Assembly: GCA_963847615.1 (NCBI GenBank)
Contig: CAWKAN010000017.1
Coordinates: 1-64,000 of the forward strand
DNA from: Palsa-883 sp963847615
GTDB lineage: Bacteria; Pseudomonadota; Alphaproteobacteria; Acetobacterales; Acetobacteraceae
Direction: 5' to 3'
DNA: 64,000 nt
The notes below the pieces were generated by a model that was not told where the DNA came from, made no database searches, and saw only the letters and a list, made by a program, of their open reading frames with translations. This document shows positions 32,533 to 41,719 of the stretch, one piece after another. Made by a program: the position numbers and the translations under genes. The stretch's first letter is position 1. Each line of letters starts with the position of its first letter.

Positions 32533-32991
32533 ATGTCCGACCGCACCACACCCTATCTTGGCTTCAACTTCATCGTCGCCCTGCAATCTGGCGGCGGCAC
32601 CAATCTTGTCGGCGGCTTCTCCGATGTCAGCGGCCTGCACACGGAGATCACGGTGGCGGAATATCGCACCGGCAACGCCCCGGAGAACCACGCCGACAAG
32701 CTGCCCAGCATCTACAAAAGCGGCGACGTCACGCTGAAGCGCGGCGTGGTGAGCAACACCGACATCTCCGACTGGATCGACGCGGTGCGCACCACCGGCG
32801 TCGCCGCGAAGCGCAATTCCGTCACCATCACGCTGCTGGACGAGACCCGCCAGCCGGTCGTCACCTGGACGCTGCGCTCGGTGATGCCGCTGAAATGGAC
32901 CGGTCCCACGCTGGCCGCGAAGGGCGGCGCCGACGTTGCGATGGAGGAACTCGTGCTGTCGGTCGAGAAGGTTGAGGTCGCCTACAGCTAG
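32533..32991 (+). CDS. inner tube protein (phage tail tube, gp19/Hcp-like)
   Basis: A 152-residue tube protein of the conserved phage-tail-tube family. LGFNFIVALQSGG is the N-terminal strand, GGFSDVSGLHTEITVAEYRT the family hallmark (S-x-V-S-G-L), then YKSGDVTLKRGVVSNTDISD, and a C-terminal MEELVLSVEKVEV. Stacked hexameric rings of this protein form the tube. It follows the main sheath by 40 bases, the expected order. The second tube-like gene at 34361 is more diverged and probably forms the tube initiator, so this one is likely the main tube. Confidence 0.93.
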   Translation: MSDRTTPYLGFNFIVALQSGGGTNLVGGFSDVSGLHTEITVAEYRTGNAPENHADKLPSIYKSGDVTLKRGVVSNTDISDWIDAVRTTGVAAKRNSVTITLLDETRQPVVTWTLRSVMPLKWTGPTLAAKGGADVAMEELVLSVEKVEVAYS

Positions 32992-32999
32992 GCACGCCA

Positions 33000-34364
33000 A
33001 TGCTCATCTCCCCCGACCGTCGCGTGTGCCTGGCAACCCAGTCCAACGTCGTAACGACGCCGGCGCTGGAGGCGGTGTTCGTCGGCGCCGCGGCGGCGGC
33101 CCCGGCCTACGCGGCCGCCGCCACGGCGCTCGCCGCGGCCGCGCAACTTGGGTTCGTGCCGGCGCCGGGCGACACCAGCCTGACCCTCCTGCCGCTCGCC
33201 TTCTCCGGCGCCGCGGACTTCGCGGCGGCGTTTCCCGGCGACGACAGTTGGCTGGCGCGTGCCGTGACCGATTATTTCAATGCCGGCGGCCGGCGCGCCT
33301 GGGTGGTGCGGATCGACGACCCGGCGCCCTCGCTCGATGCCTATTTGCCCCCGAACCCGCCGATCGTCGCCGAGGTGCCGCCGGGCGCGGTCACGATCGC
33401 GCTGCAAGTTCCCAGTGCCGGCCTGCTGGTGTTGCCCGAGTTGGAACGCCTCTGCCTCGCCGGCACGTTGCCGCCCCCCGCGCCGCCCGTCGCGCCGCCA
33501 ATGGCCGTCGGCTTCCGCCCGGTCACCGATTTCGTTGCGCTGCCGCCACCCCTCGCCGAGCCGCCGCCGGGCACCTCGCCGGCCAACCCGCAGGACGTGC
33601 TGGCGCGGGTCTCCACCGCGCTGGCCATGGCGCGCCCGGACATGCTGTGCCTGTTCACCCTGCCGGTCGGCGCCGATCAGACGCTGACCGCCGCGGCGAT
33701 GGTGCGCCGCGCCGACCTCTACCTGCACGGCGTGCCCGGCGCGGGCCCCGATCGGCCGCAGGTGCAGGCCATCGCGCCGTTGCTGCGCGACGCAACCGGG
33801 GCGATCGCCAGCCCGAGCGGTCTGGTGGCCGGGGTGCTGTGCGCCGCGGCGGAAACCGACGGTGTCTGGCGTTCGGTCGCCGGGCACCCACTGCCGTTCG
33901 GCGTCACCCCGTTGCGCCGCATCGAAAGCAACGCGCTCGACACGCTGCGCCGCAGCGGCATCACCGCGCTGCGCTTCGCGCCCGGCGGCACCGTGCTCGA
34001 CGACGACATCCTGGGCTGCCGCGACGTCCCCGGCAGCGCGCCGCGCCGCGCCGCCGGCGCGCGCCGGCTGATGGGCTGGCTGTTGCGCAACCTGCAAAGC
34101 TTCGGCGAACAGCTCGTGTTCGAGAACGTGCTGGACGACGGGCGCGTGCAACTGGCGCTGGCCAGCGTGTTCGCCGCCTTGCTCAAGCGTGGCGCGCTCA
34201 ACGGCAGGCAGGTTTGCGACGCGGTCACCATCACCCGCCGCGCACCGGGCCAGAGCGGCGCGGTGGAGTTCGAGATCGGCGTCGCCATTGCCGTCGCCGT
34301 CGAAACCATTCGGCTCAGCTTCCTCGATGGCCAGGTCACCACGACGCTCGGGGCCGCGGCATGA
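33000..34364 (+). CDS. second, short sheath protein
   Basis: A 454-residue sheath paralogue. The N-terminal part is Ala-rich and diverged; the middle contains DYFNAGGRRAWVVRIDDPAP, a recognisable sheath strand pair. The C-terminal domain LMGWLLRNLQSFGEQLVFEN and LNGRQVCDAVTITRRAPGQS follows the sheath fold, ending in EIGVAIAVAVETIRLSFLDG. It is about 260 residues shorter than the main sheath and lacks most of the outer insertion. Related systems encode several sheath paralogues (Afp2-4), with minor ones at the baseplate or cap end. The start follows the tube stop by 8 bases; the end overlaps the next gene by ATGA. Confidence 0.85.
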   Translation: MLISPDRRVCLATQSNVVTTPALEAVFVGAAAAAPAYAAAATALAAAAQLGFVPAPGDTSLTLLPLAFSGAADFAAAFPGDDSWLARAVTDYFNAGGRRAWVVRIDDPAPSLDAYLPPNPPIVAEVPPGAVTIALQVPSAGLLVLPELERLCLAGTLPPPAPPVAPPMAVGFRPVTDFVALPPPLAEPPPGTSPANPQDVLARVSTALAMARPDMLCLFTLPVGADQTLTAAAMVRRADLYLHGVPGAGPDRPQVQAIAPLLRDATGAIASPSGLVAGVLCAAAETDGVWRSVAGHPLPFGVTPLRRIESNALDTLRRSGITALRFAPGGTVLDDDILGCRDVPGSAPRRAAGARRLMGWLLRNLQSFGEQLVFENVLDDGRVQLALASVFAALLKRGALNGRQVCDAVTITRRAPGQSGAVEFEIGVAIAVAVETIRLSFLDGQVTTTLGAAA

Positions 34365-34825
34365 CCACCGATGTGTTCGTTCCGTTCCGTTTCCAGGTCA
34401 GCCTCACCGGCAGTGACCTGCCGGCCGGCCTCGGCCCCGGCCCGCTGTGCGGCGGCAGCTTCAGCGAGGCGAGCGGGCTGGAGGCGACCATGAGCCCGCG
34501 CGCCATCCGCGAGGGCGGCCGCAACTTCGGCCAGATCCAGCGGCCCGGCCCGACCTCGTTCGGTTCCCTGACGCTGAAGCGCGGCGTGACCTCGGTGCAG
34601 GACCTGTGGACCTGGTTCGACCTGGTGGCCAACCGCGAGCGCTTCGGCCGCCTGCTGAACGGCCAGATCGACATCTATTCCGGCACCGACATCGCCTTGA
34701 GCTGGATGCTGGTCAACGTGCTGCCGATCAAGTTCAAGGCCCCCGACCTGTCCGCCACCGCCGCCCAGGTGGCGATCGAGGAACTGCAGCTCGCCTTCGA
34801 GCAGCTTTCGCTGGAGGTCGCCTGA
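34361..34825 (+). CDS. second tube protein (tube initiator-like)
   Basis: A 154-residue protein of the conserved phage-tail region family. PFRFQVSLTGSDLPAG opens the fold, GGSFSEASGLEATMSPRAIR corresponds to the hallmark, and FGSLTLKRGVTSVQDLWTWF, then ELQLAFEQLSLEV, close it. It resembles Afp5-like tube initiators, which sit between the hub and the main tube. Overlaps: ATGA with the short sheath, TGATG with the LysM-type gene. Confidence 0.9.
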   Translation: MTTDVFVPFRFQVSLTGSDLPAGLGPGPLCGGSFSEASGLEATMSPRAIREGGRNFGQIQRPGPTSFGSLTLKRGVTSVQDLWTWFDLVANRERFGRLLNGQIDIYSGTDIALSWMLVNVLPIKFKAPDLSATAAQVAIEELQLAFEQLSLEVA

Positions 34826-35688
34826 TGTCGGGCAGCACGCTGCAGAAGGCACAGCTCGTGCCGGTCGATCCGAACAGCAAACAGGCGCTGATGGATCAGG
34901 CGATCACCGTCCATTTCAATCCGGAAACGCTCAAGCTGACCTACACCGTCACGGTGAAGGCCGACACCGGCAGCAAGAACAGCTCGGAACAGTCGGCGCA
35001 GCAATCCAGCAGCAGCAGCGCCAAGCTGGCGGTCGATCTGGTGTTCGACACCACCGACCTGTTCGAGGCTCAGCAGGACGGCGCCGATGTCAGGACGCAG
35101 GTCACCAGCAAGATCGTCGCCGCCTTCGTGGCCCCGGCCAGCCCCGACGGCGCGCCCGCCGGCAAGCCGGTCCCGGCCAATCCGTGCCTGTTCCTATGGG
35201 GCACCTATCAGTTCGTCGGGCTGGTGGACAGCTACAACGAGACGCTGGAGTTCTTCTCGGCCAGCGGCGTGCCGCTGCGCGCCGCGGTCAGCCTGTCGCT
35301 GACGGAAAACCGTTACAAGGTCACCAACATCCCGCAGCGCGTGCCGGGCCAGGCGCAACCGCTGCCACAGGGCAGCCAGATCGGCCCGGCGCTGTCGGCC
35401 GCCGGGATGGACCCGACCGACTGGCGCGGCACCGCGCTCGCCAACGGCATGGAGACGCCGCGCTTCTCGGCCGGCGGCAGCATCAATGTCGGCATCGGCG
35501 CCAGCTTCGCGGCCAGTGCCGGCGCGTCGGGCGGCGCGGGCTTCGCGGTCGGCGCATCGGCCAGCCTGGGCACCGGCATCGCCGGGGCGTTCTCCGCCGG
35601 CGCGGTCGCCGGCACGGGCACGAGTGCGGGGTTCGGCGCGAGCGCGGGGTTCGGTGCCAGCGCCGGCGTTGGCGCGCGGTTGGGATGA
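34825..35688 (+). CDS. CIS tube/LysM-type baseplate linker (Afp7-like) with Gly/Ala/Ser tail
   Basis: A 287-residue protein. Residues 1 to about 170 match the CIS tube protein N-terminal domain: KAQLVPVDPNSKQ, VHFNPETLKLTYTV, a Ser-rich loop, then LAVDLVFDTTDLFEAQQDGA and LFLWGTYQFVGLVDSYNETL. A weak LysM-like segment follows (DWRGTALANGMETPRFSAGG). The last 70 or so residues are almost only Gly, Ala and Ser, with a GFGAS-type repeat. Afp7-type proteins join the tube initiator to the baseplate hub, using LysM to contact baseplate parts. The low-complexity tail is unusual and may be a flexible linker. Confidence 0.88.
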   Translation: MSGSTLQKAQLVPVDPNSKQALMDQAITVHFNPETLKLTYTVTVKADTGSKNSSEQSAQQSSSSSAKLAVDLVFDTTDLFEAQQDGADVRTQVTSKIVAAFVAPASPDGAPAGKPVPANPCLFLWGTYQFVGLVDSYNETLEFFSASGVPLRAAVSLSLTENRYKVTNIPQRVPGQAQPLPQGSQIGPALSAAGMDPTDWRGTALANGMETPRFSAGGSINVGIGASFAASAGASGGAGFAVGASASLGTGIAGAFSAGAVAGTGTSAGFGASAGFGASAGVGARLG

Positions 35689-35692
35689 TGCC

Positions 35693-35860
35693 ATGCCGAT
35701 CCTGATCGACGAACTGCTGGTCGAAGCCGAACCGCCACGCTCGCCGCCGCCGAATTCCGCCGGCACGCCGGCCGCCACGCCGCGGCTGCCCGGCCAGGCG
35801 GACCGCATGCTGGAATTGTCCATGGTGGCGGACCGGCATCGCCGGCTGGAGGTGGATTGA
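35693..35860 (+). CDS. small DUF5908-like eCIS protein
   Basis: A 55-residue protein starting MPILIDELLVEAE and ending RMLELSMVADRHRRLEVD, with a Pro-rich middle. Tiny proteins of this layout (MPI-x-I-x-E-L at the N-terminus, a basic C-terminus) occur at this exact place, between the LysM-type gene and the hub gene, in many contractile injection loci and are catalogued as DUF5908. Function is unknown; its constant position suggests a structural or chaperone role near the hub. It starts 4 bases after the LysM-type stop and ends 3 bases before the hub gene. Confidence 0.7.
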   Translation: MPILIDELLVEAEPPRSPPPNSAGTPAATPRLPGQADRMLELSMVADRHRRLEVD

Positions 35861-35863
35861 GCC

Positions 35864-36907
35864 ATGCCCGATGGCGCGCCCTACGTCTCGTCGCGGCCGG
35901 CGATCCTGGTGAACGGGACAGCCAACGACGACATGGTGAAGTCGCTGCTCGACATCGCCGTGCGCGCGCCGGAAAGCGGCATGGCCTCGGCCGAGCTGCG
36001 CCTGGTCAACTGGGGCGACCAGCCGAGCGGCCCGACCGATTTCATGTTCAACAAGGTCGCGCTCGGCGACAAGCTCGAGATCAAGTTCGGCCTGGCGCAG
36101 CAGAAGACCGTGTTCAACGGCGAGATCACCGCGATCGAGGAACGTTACGGTGACGGCGTGCCGCAGATCGTGCTGCTGGCGGAGGACGCGCTGCACCGCC
36201 TGGCGCGGCACCGCGCCAGCCGCCCGTTCGAGCAGCTCAGCCCGAACGCCATCGTCGCGCAGCTCGCGGGCGAGGCCGGGCTGCAGGCCGATGCCAAACT
36301 GTCGGACGCGCCCGGCGACTACAACCAGGTCAACGAGAGCGACCTGCATTTCCTGCGCCGGCTCGCCGCGCGCTATGCGGTGCAGCCGCGGCTGGTCGGT
36401 ACCACGCTGACCTGCCGCAAACGCGAGGCGCTGCCCGCGCCGGTGACGCTGGATGCCGGCGACACGCTGAAGCGGCTGCGCGTCATCGCCGACCTGACGC
36501 ACCAGCCAGTGCAGACGACGGTTTCGGGCTGGGACCTGACCGCCAACACGGCGATCTCCGGGGCCGGAACGACCCTGCTGGTGCCCGCCAGCGGCCCCAC
36601 CGCCGCCGCCTCGGTCGCCGGCCTCGGCTGGGACGGCAACGAAACCTTCGCCTTCCCCGCGCCGGCCACCCAGGCCGAGGCGACGGACTACGCCAATGCG
36701 GCGCTGGATGCGCAAGGCCGGCGCTTCCTGCACGGCGATCTGGTGTGCGGCGGCAACCCGGACGTGACGGTGGGCGCGGCGGTGTCGCTGACCGGGGTGT
36801 CGCCGCGGCTGACCGGCAGCTACGCCGTGGTTGCCTGCGCGCATCTGTTCGACGAGGCCGCCGGCTACCAGACCTATGCGCGCATCGAGCGCGCGGACAG
36901 CGGTTGA
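35864..36907 (+). CDS. baseplate hub protein (phage late control gene D/VgrG-N-like)
   Basis: A 347-residue hub protein. The pattern VNGTANDDMVKSLLDIAVRA, then DFMFNKVALGDKLEIKFG, TVFNGEITAIEERYGDG and LLAEDALHRLARHRASRPFE is that of gpD-type proteins, followed by YNQVNESDLHFLRRLAARYA, one of the strongest blocks of the gp27/gpD family. The trimeric hub supports the spike. In Afp8/VgrG the hub and spike are one chain; here the spike domain is the separate gene that follows 4 bases later. Length agrees with stand-alone gpD. Confidence 0.92.
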   Translation: MPDGAPYVSSRPAILVNGTANDDMVKSLLDIAVRAPESGMASAELRLVNWGDQPSGPTDFMFNKVALGDKLEIKFGLAQQKTVFNGEITAIEERYGDGVPQIVLLAEDALHRLARHRASRPFEQLSPNAIVAQLAGEAGLQADAKLSDAPGDYNQVNESDLHFLRRLAARYAVQPRLVGTTLTCRKREALPAPVTLDAGDTLKRLRVIADLTHQPVQTTVSGWDLTANTAISGAGTTLLVPASGPTAAASVAGLGWDGNETFAFPAPATQAEATDYANAALDAQGRRFLHGDLVCGGNPDVTVGAAVSLTGVSPRLTGSYAVVACAHLFDEAAGYQTYARIERADSG

Positions 36908-36911
36908 ACCG

Positions 36912-37565
36912 ATGGACGGATTGCAACATCTCCTGGCGCCATCGACCGGTCTGGCCCTCGCCCGGGTCAAGGACACGGTCGATCCGCAGTCGCGCGGGCG
37001 CGTGCAGGTGACGCTGACGGCGACCGACCTGGATGTCTGGGCCGCCTGCGTGGTGCCCTCGGCCGGCACCGCGTCGGGCACGAATTACGGCGTCGCCCTG
37101 CTGCCGAAGACCGACGAGATCGTGCTGGTGGCCTTCCTGACGCCGGACCAGCCCTTCGTCATCGGCGCCGTCTGGTCGGGCCAGAGCAGCCTGCCGGATG
37201 AGGCCGCGCCGGTCGCCCAGCGCTACGCCATCAAGACCGGTGCGCAGACCGCCATGGTGTTCGACGACGCCGGCCCGTCGTTCAGCGTGACCACGCGCGA
37301 CAACAATTCGTTCACGCTGACCGACGCCGGCGACACCTGCACCATCCAGGTCGGCTCGACAACGATCCAGGCCACCACCACCGGCGTCACCGTCACCACC
37401 AGCGCCTCGATCGAATTGCAGACCGCCTCGCTGACCGTCACCGCCGCGTCGGTCACGGTGAACGCGGCGATGTCGCAGTTCAGCGGCGCCGTGCAGTGCG
37501 ACACGCTGATCGCCAACACCGTGGTCGGCACCAGCTACACCCCGGGAGCCGGCAACATATGGTAA
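36912..37565 (+). CDS. spike protein (phage baseplate assembly protein V-like)
   Basis: A 217-residue gpV-like spike. The first 90 residues form the OB-fold: ARVKDTVDPQSRGRVQVTL, then YGVALLPKTDEIVLVAFLTP and FVIGAVWSGQSSLPDE. From about residue 125 the sequence is a Thr/Ser/Val repeat typical of a trimeric beta-helix needle (TIQVGSTTIQATTTGVTVTT, then ASIELQTASLTVTAASVTVN). No PAAR-type tip gene is visible elsewhere in the locus, so the beta-helix apex may itself be the tip. It starts 4 bases after the hub gene; the next gene overlaps it by 7 bases. Confidence 0.92.
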   Translation: MDGLQHLLAPSTGLALARVKDTVDPQSRGRVQVTLTATDLDVWAACVVPSAGTASGTNYGVALLPKTDEIVLVAFLTPDQPFVIGAVWSGQSSLPDEAAPVAQRYAIKTGAQTAMVFDDAGPSFSVTTRDNNSFTLTDAGDTCTIQVGSTTIQATTTGVTVTTSASIELQTASLTVTAASVTVNAAMSQFSGAVQCDTLIANTVVGTSYTPGAGNIW

Positions 37566-39166
37566 CCGTCCCCGAACTCCATGACGTGGCGATCCTGGCG
37601 CCGTGGTATGCGCCGGCGCAGGCCAACGTGGCGATCCATCGCTACCTGGACCCCGGCTTCGTCGCGCAGTTCCAGGCCGATGTCAGCAGCGCGCCGCAGC
37701 ACAATCCGACCCTGTTCGCCTGGCAGCGGGAAGACCGCATGCCGGCCGCGCAGGGCAATCTGCTGAAGCTGCGCCGCCCGGTGCACCGCACCTTCCACAT
37801 CGTCGCGTGGGAGGCGTCCTGCAAGCTGCCGACGGCGCCGGCCGGCCAGCCGCCGGTCGCGCCGGAGAAGATCGCCTCCGCCGGCTTCGTGCTGCGCACC
37901 AGGCTGGGCGGCGTGCTGACCGGGTTTCAGCTCGTCAAGGGCAAGCCGCAAGGCTGGGACACGGTCGAAGCCGGCGACGACCCCGACGCGGCGCGCCAGG
38001 TCAAGGCGCTCGGCCTGGTGGCGCGCAGCGCGACACCCGCGCCCGGCTATACCGGCGAAGAAACGTTCCCGCTGCATCCGCTGACGGTGCAGGACGGCAA
38101 CGCGCAGCACACCCTGCTGTTCGGCTACCTGCCGATCGGCGGCGGCGACTTCGTGCCCCCTGCCGCGCCGCCGCCCGACACCTCCGGCACGTTGCCCGAG
38201 GACCTGCCCTGGCCGTACGGCCTGGCCGATCGCGGCGCCGGCCCGCCGCCATCCTACAGCTACGACCGGCAGATCACCGGCGGGCAGATCGATTCGCGTC
38301 TGGCGGCGGTGCTGCGCGTGCTGCTCGGGCGCTACCAGCTTGCCGATATGCCGGCCTGGAGCGATCCGGCGAACGCCGCGCTGGTCGGCCTCCTCGATGC
38401 GCTGGCGTTCCATGCCGACCCGCAAGCCGGGCTGTCCGCCCAGGCGTTGCGCGACTGGGCGGCGGCGCACCAGGCGCCGGGCGTCACGCTCGGCAGCGTG
38501 CTGCGCGACACCGCCACCGCGCAGGCGCTGCTCACCGCGCTGAGCGAGGCGGCACCCAGCGACAACGTCGCATTGCCCCCCGGCGCCGCGGTGCCCACGG
38601 GCGACCGCAACCTGCTGGTGATCGAGGCGGTCGCCACCCAATTGCGCGCCGCGCTGCGGCTGCAGCTTGCCCAGACGATCGCCACGTCCAGCGCCGACCT
38701 GCCGGTGCCGAAGCTGCAATCGGGTCCGTCAGGTCGTTACTTCGTCGTGCCGTTCCTGCGTACGATCTGCCCGAACGGCTGCGAGCGCATCCATTGGGGC
38801 AGCCCGAGCGATCCCTTCGCCGTCGCCGCCGCGTTCGATCCCGACGCCGCGCGGCCGCTGCGGATCGAGATGCCGGACCTGTCGGACGCCCGCCGCGGCC
38901 TGGCGCGCGGCGCCACCTTCGACATGCCGCCCAGCCTCGCCAACCTGATGAACGGGCTGAACAGCAAGGCCGCGACGCAAAACATGATGACCGGCGGCGG
39001 CGGCTCCACCGGCGGGCTCGGCATCCGCTTCCTGTGCTCGTTCAGCCTGCCGGCGATCACCATCTGCGCGATGATCATGCTGTCGATCACGCTCAGCCTG
39101 CTGAACATCTTCCTGGGCTGGATGGCCTGGGTCAAAATCTGCCTGCCGCTGCCGGCCAAGAAATGA
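37559..39166 (+). CDS. hypothetical eCIS protein with C-terminal membrane segment
   Basis: A 535-residue protein of no family I can name with confidence. The N-terminal region (about 1-200) is a compact mixed domain with FHIVAWEASCKL and YTGEETFPLHPL. A Pro-rich linker follows at about 195-225, then a helical domain, then RYFVVPFLRTICPNGCERIH. The C-terminus is strongly hydrophobic from about residue 498 to 532 (SLPAITICAMIMLSITLSLL, then NIFLGWMAWVKICL). That is enough for one or two membrane passes or a membrane hairpin. Its place between spike and gp25 puts it at the baseplate, where such a segment could hold the particle at a membrane. It overlaps gp25 by ATGA. Confidence 0.75.
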   Translation: MVTVPELHDVAILAPWYAPAQANVAIHRYLDPGFVAQFQADVSSAPQHNPTLFAWQREDRMPAAQGNLLKLRRPVHRTFHIVAWEASCKLPTAPAGQPPVAPEKIASAGFVLRTRLGGVLTGFQLVKGKPQGWDTVEAGDDPDAARQVKALGLVARSATPAPGYTGEETFPLHPLTVQDGNAQHTLLFGYLPIGGGDFVPPAAPPPDTSGTLPEDLPWPYGLADRGAGPPPSYSYDRQITGGQIDSRLAAVLRVLLGRYQLADMPAWSDPANAALVGLLDALAFHADPQAGLSAQALRDWAAAHQAPGVTLGSVLRDTATAQALLTALSEAAPSDNVALPPGAAVPTGDRNLLVIEAVATQLRAALRLQLAQTIATSSADLPVPKLQSGPSGRYFVVPFLRTICPNGCERIHWGSPSDPFAVAAAFDPDAARPLRIEMPDLSDARRGLARGATFDMPPSLANLMNGLNSKAATQNMMTGGGGSTGGLGIRFLCSFSLPAITICAMIMLSITLSLLNIFLGWMAWVKICLPLPAKK

Positions 39167-39555
39167 GCGCCTCACTGTTCGTCGGCTGGCCGCTCGATGC
39201 GCCCGATCCCGCGGGGCGGCTGGACTATGCCGCGGATGCGCAATGCCTGCGCGAAGCGCTGTGGAACGTGCTGATGACCGATCCGGGGGAACGGCTGATG
39301 CGCCCGGCGTTCGGCGCCGGCCTCGGCCGCTGGATCGGCCAGCCGAACACCGCGAGCACGCGCCAGTTGATCGCTTCCTCGATCACCGCGGCGATCGCCA
39401 AATGGGAACAGCGCGTCGCCGTCTCCGGCGTCTCGGTCACCACCGACCCCGCCAACGCCGCGCGCGTCCTGGTCGCGGTCGGCTACACCGCGCGCGGGCT
39501 GCCCGGCGCGCCGGTGCAGCAATTGTCGTTTACGCTGGCGCTCGGGGGCGGATGA
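39163..39555 (+). CDS. GPW/gp25 family baseplate wedge protein
   Basis: A 130-residue protein of the gp25/lysozyme-like baseplate family. YAADAQCLREALWNVLMTDP is followed by GERLMRPAFGAGLGRWIGQP, the E-R-x-x-x-P-x-F-G-x-G hallmark, then SSITAAIAKWEQRVAVSGVS and a C-terminal strand VRYxxxG-like VAVGYTARG. Gp25 is a universal wedge component that contacts the first sheath ring. Overlaps with both neighbours fix its ends (ATGA at 39163, TGATG at the 3' end). Confidence 0.95.
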   Translation: MSASLFVGWPLDAPDPAGRLDYAADAQCLREALWNVLMTDPGERLMRPAFGAGLGRWIGQPNTASTRQLIASSITAAIAKWEQRVAVSGVSVTTDPANAARVLVAVGYTARGLPGAPVQQLSFTLALGGG

Positions 39556-41712
39556 TGCCGCTGACGATTTCCCAACCTCGACGACCGGCGCTTCGACGAT
39601 CTGGTGACGGAGGCGGTCGCGCGGGTCGAGGCGCACACGCCGGAATGGAGCAACATCGCGCCGGGCGATCCCGGCGCGGCGCTGATCGACCTGTTCGCCT
39701 GGTTGACCGAAACGATCCTGTATCGGCAGAACCTGATCCCGCTGCGCCAGCGCCGCGCCTTCATGAACCTGCTGGCGCTGCCGCTGCGCCCCGCCGCCCC
39801 GGCCAGCGGCGTGGTCTGCGTCGATGCGACCAGGCTGCCGCTGCCGCCGGCCCAGCCGGCCGGGCAGTTGCAGTTCAAGCTCGGCGCCGTCAGCTTCACC
39901 TCGACCACCGATCTGCAGCCGACGCCGCTGCAACTCGTGCCGCTGATCAAGGCGCGCTACCAGGACAGCGATCCGGCCGCGCAGGCCAGGCTGATCAGCC
40001 TGTTGCGCACGCTCTACAACCAGGACCGGCCGGTGCCGTTCGTGGCGCGGCCGGCGTTCGGCGCCGACGGCACGCTCGGCCTGGCCAATGCGATCGACGG
40101 GCAGGTGTGGCTGGCGCTGGTGACGCCGAAGGGATTCGCCGCCAGCGCCGCCAGCGTCGCCGCCGCGCTCGCCGGCGGCACGCTCTCGGTCGGCCTGGCC
40201 CCGGTCGCCGACATCCCCGGCTACGAGGCGTTCGACCAGGCGACCGACCTGCCGGGGCGCACGCTGAGCTGGGCGGTGGTGACGCGCGATGCCGGCGGGG
40301 CGCTGCGTTCGGTGGCGCTGGAGGTGCAGGCCGACACCTCGAACGGCGCGCGCACCCCGGGCGTCGCGCTGCTGCGGCTGCCCGGCAATGCCGCGCTGCT
40401 GGCGCCCCCCGCGCCGCTCAACGGCGGCGACCCGATGTTCGCCGGCACCGCCGGCATGCCGCCCGAGCTGCCGGTCGGCGTCACCGCGGACCGCGTGGTG
40501 ATGTGGCTGACCCTGCGTTGCCCCGACGCGCCGGCGCTGACGCTGTCCTGGCTCGGCATCAACGCGGTCGGCATCATCGCCCAGGCGACCGCGAACGACG
40601 AGCCGCTGGGCACCGCGACCGGCGACGGCGATGCGACATTCACGCTGTCCGGCACCCCGATCGATCCGGCCAGCCTGGTCATCCAGGTCTGGCAGGGCAG
40701 CCAGGCGGCGAACTGGACCCAGGTGGACAATTTCGGCCGCGCCGGGCGCAACGACCCGGTCTACGTGCTGGACCCGACGTCCGGCACGGTGACCTTCGGC
40801 GACGGCATCCGCGGCATGCGCCCGCCGCTCGGCGCGGTGATCGTCGCGCAGACCTACAACTACGGCGGCGGCGCCGGCGGCAACCTGGCCCCCGGCAGCA
40901 TCAAGGCGGTGCTGCCGGCGGTCGGCGCGGTGCGCCACGAACTGCCGACCGCCGGCGGCAGCGACGGCGAAACCATCGCCGCGGCCGAGCGGCGCATCCC
41001 CGCCTTCCTCGCCAACCGCGACCGTGCGGTGACGGTGGGCGATTTCCAGGCGCTGGCGCTGGCCACGCCCGGCCTGGCGCTCGGCCGAGCGGAGGTCGTG
41101 CAGGGGCTGATGCCCGGCGTCGATGCCGCCGCGACCCGCACCGGGGTGCCGGGCGTGGTCAGCGTCTTCGTGTTTCCCGACCGGCCGGTGGCGCTGGGCG
41201 GCGGGCCGGTGGCGACCCTGGCGCAGCTCAAGGACGTGTTCGCCTACCTGCGCCAGCGCATCCTGATCGGCACCCAGTTGTTCGTGCTCAGTGCCGAGCC
41301 GGTGCCGGTCTATGCCAGCGTCAGCATCGAGGTGCTGAACGGCGCCGACGCGCTGGCCACCAGCCGGGGCGTGCAGCAGGCGCTGGCCTCCTACCTGTGG
41401 CCGCTGGCGCCGGGCGGGCCGGACGGCGGCGGCTGGCCGCTCGGGCGCACCGTGGCGCCGGACGAGCTGCTGACCCAGGCGGCGCGCGTCGCCGGCGTGC
41501 TGGCGGCGGATCGGCTGACGCTGTTCACCCAGTCCGGCACCACCTGGGCTGCGGCGGCCAACGTGCCGCTGCAGCCCTGGCAGGTGCCGGCATTGCAGGG
41601 CGTCTCCGTGGTGACGGACGGTTCCGCGCCGCCGGTCCCGCCGGACCCCGCCGGCAGCGGCGGCGGCGACGCCGGGCAGAGCTTCGTGCCCATCGTCCCC
41701 AAGGTCTGTTGA
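39555..41712 (+). CDS. baseplate J-like protein (Afp11-type), frameshifted in this sequence
   Basis: About 718 residues after removing one base. MPLTI at the start is out of frame with NLDDRRFDDLVTEAVARVEA; one T of the TTT at about 39569-39571 is extra, and removing it restores MPLTIPNLDDRRFDDL, the usual beginning of large J-like baseplate proteins. Further blocks are NIAPGDPGAALIDLFAWLTE, VTFGDGIRGMRPPLGAVIVA, and AAERRIPAFLANRDRAVTVG, which precedes the conserved J core. The C-terminal third carries VFVFPDRPVALGGG and GTQLFVLSAEPVPVYASVSI. J-like proteins form wedge arms that connect the baseplate to sheath and fibres. The start could also be ATG 39552. Confidence 0.9.
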
Positions 41713-41719
41713 GGCGGCC

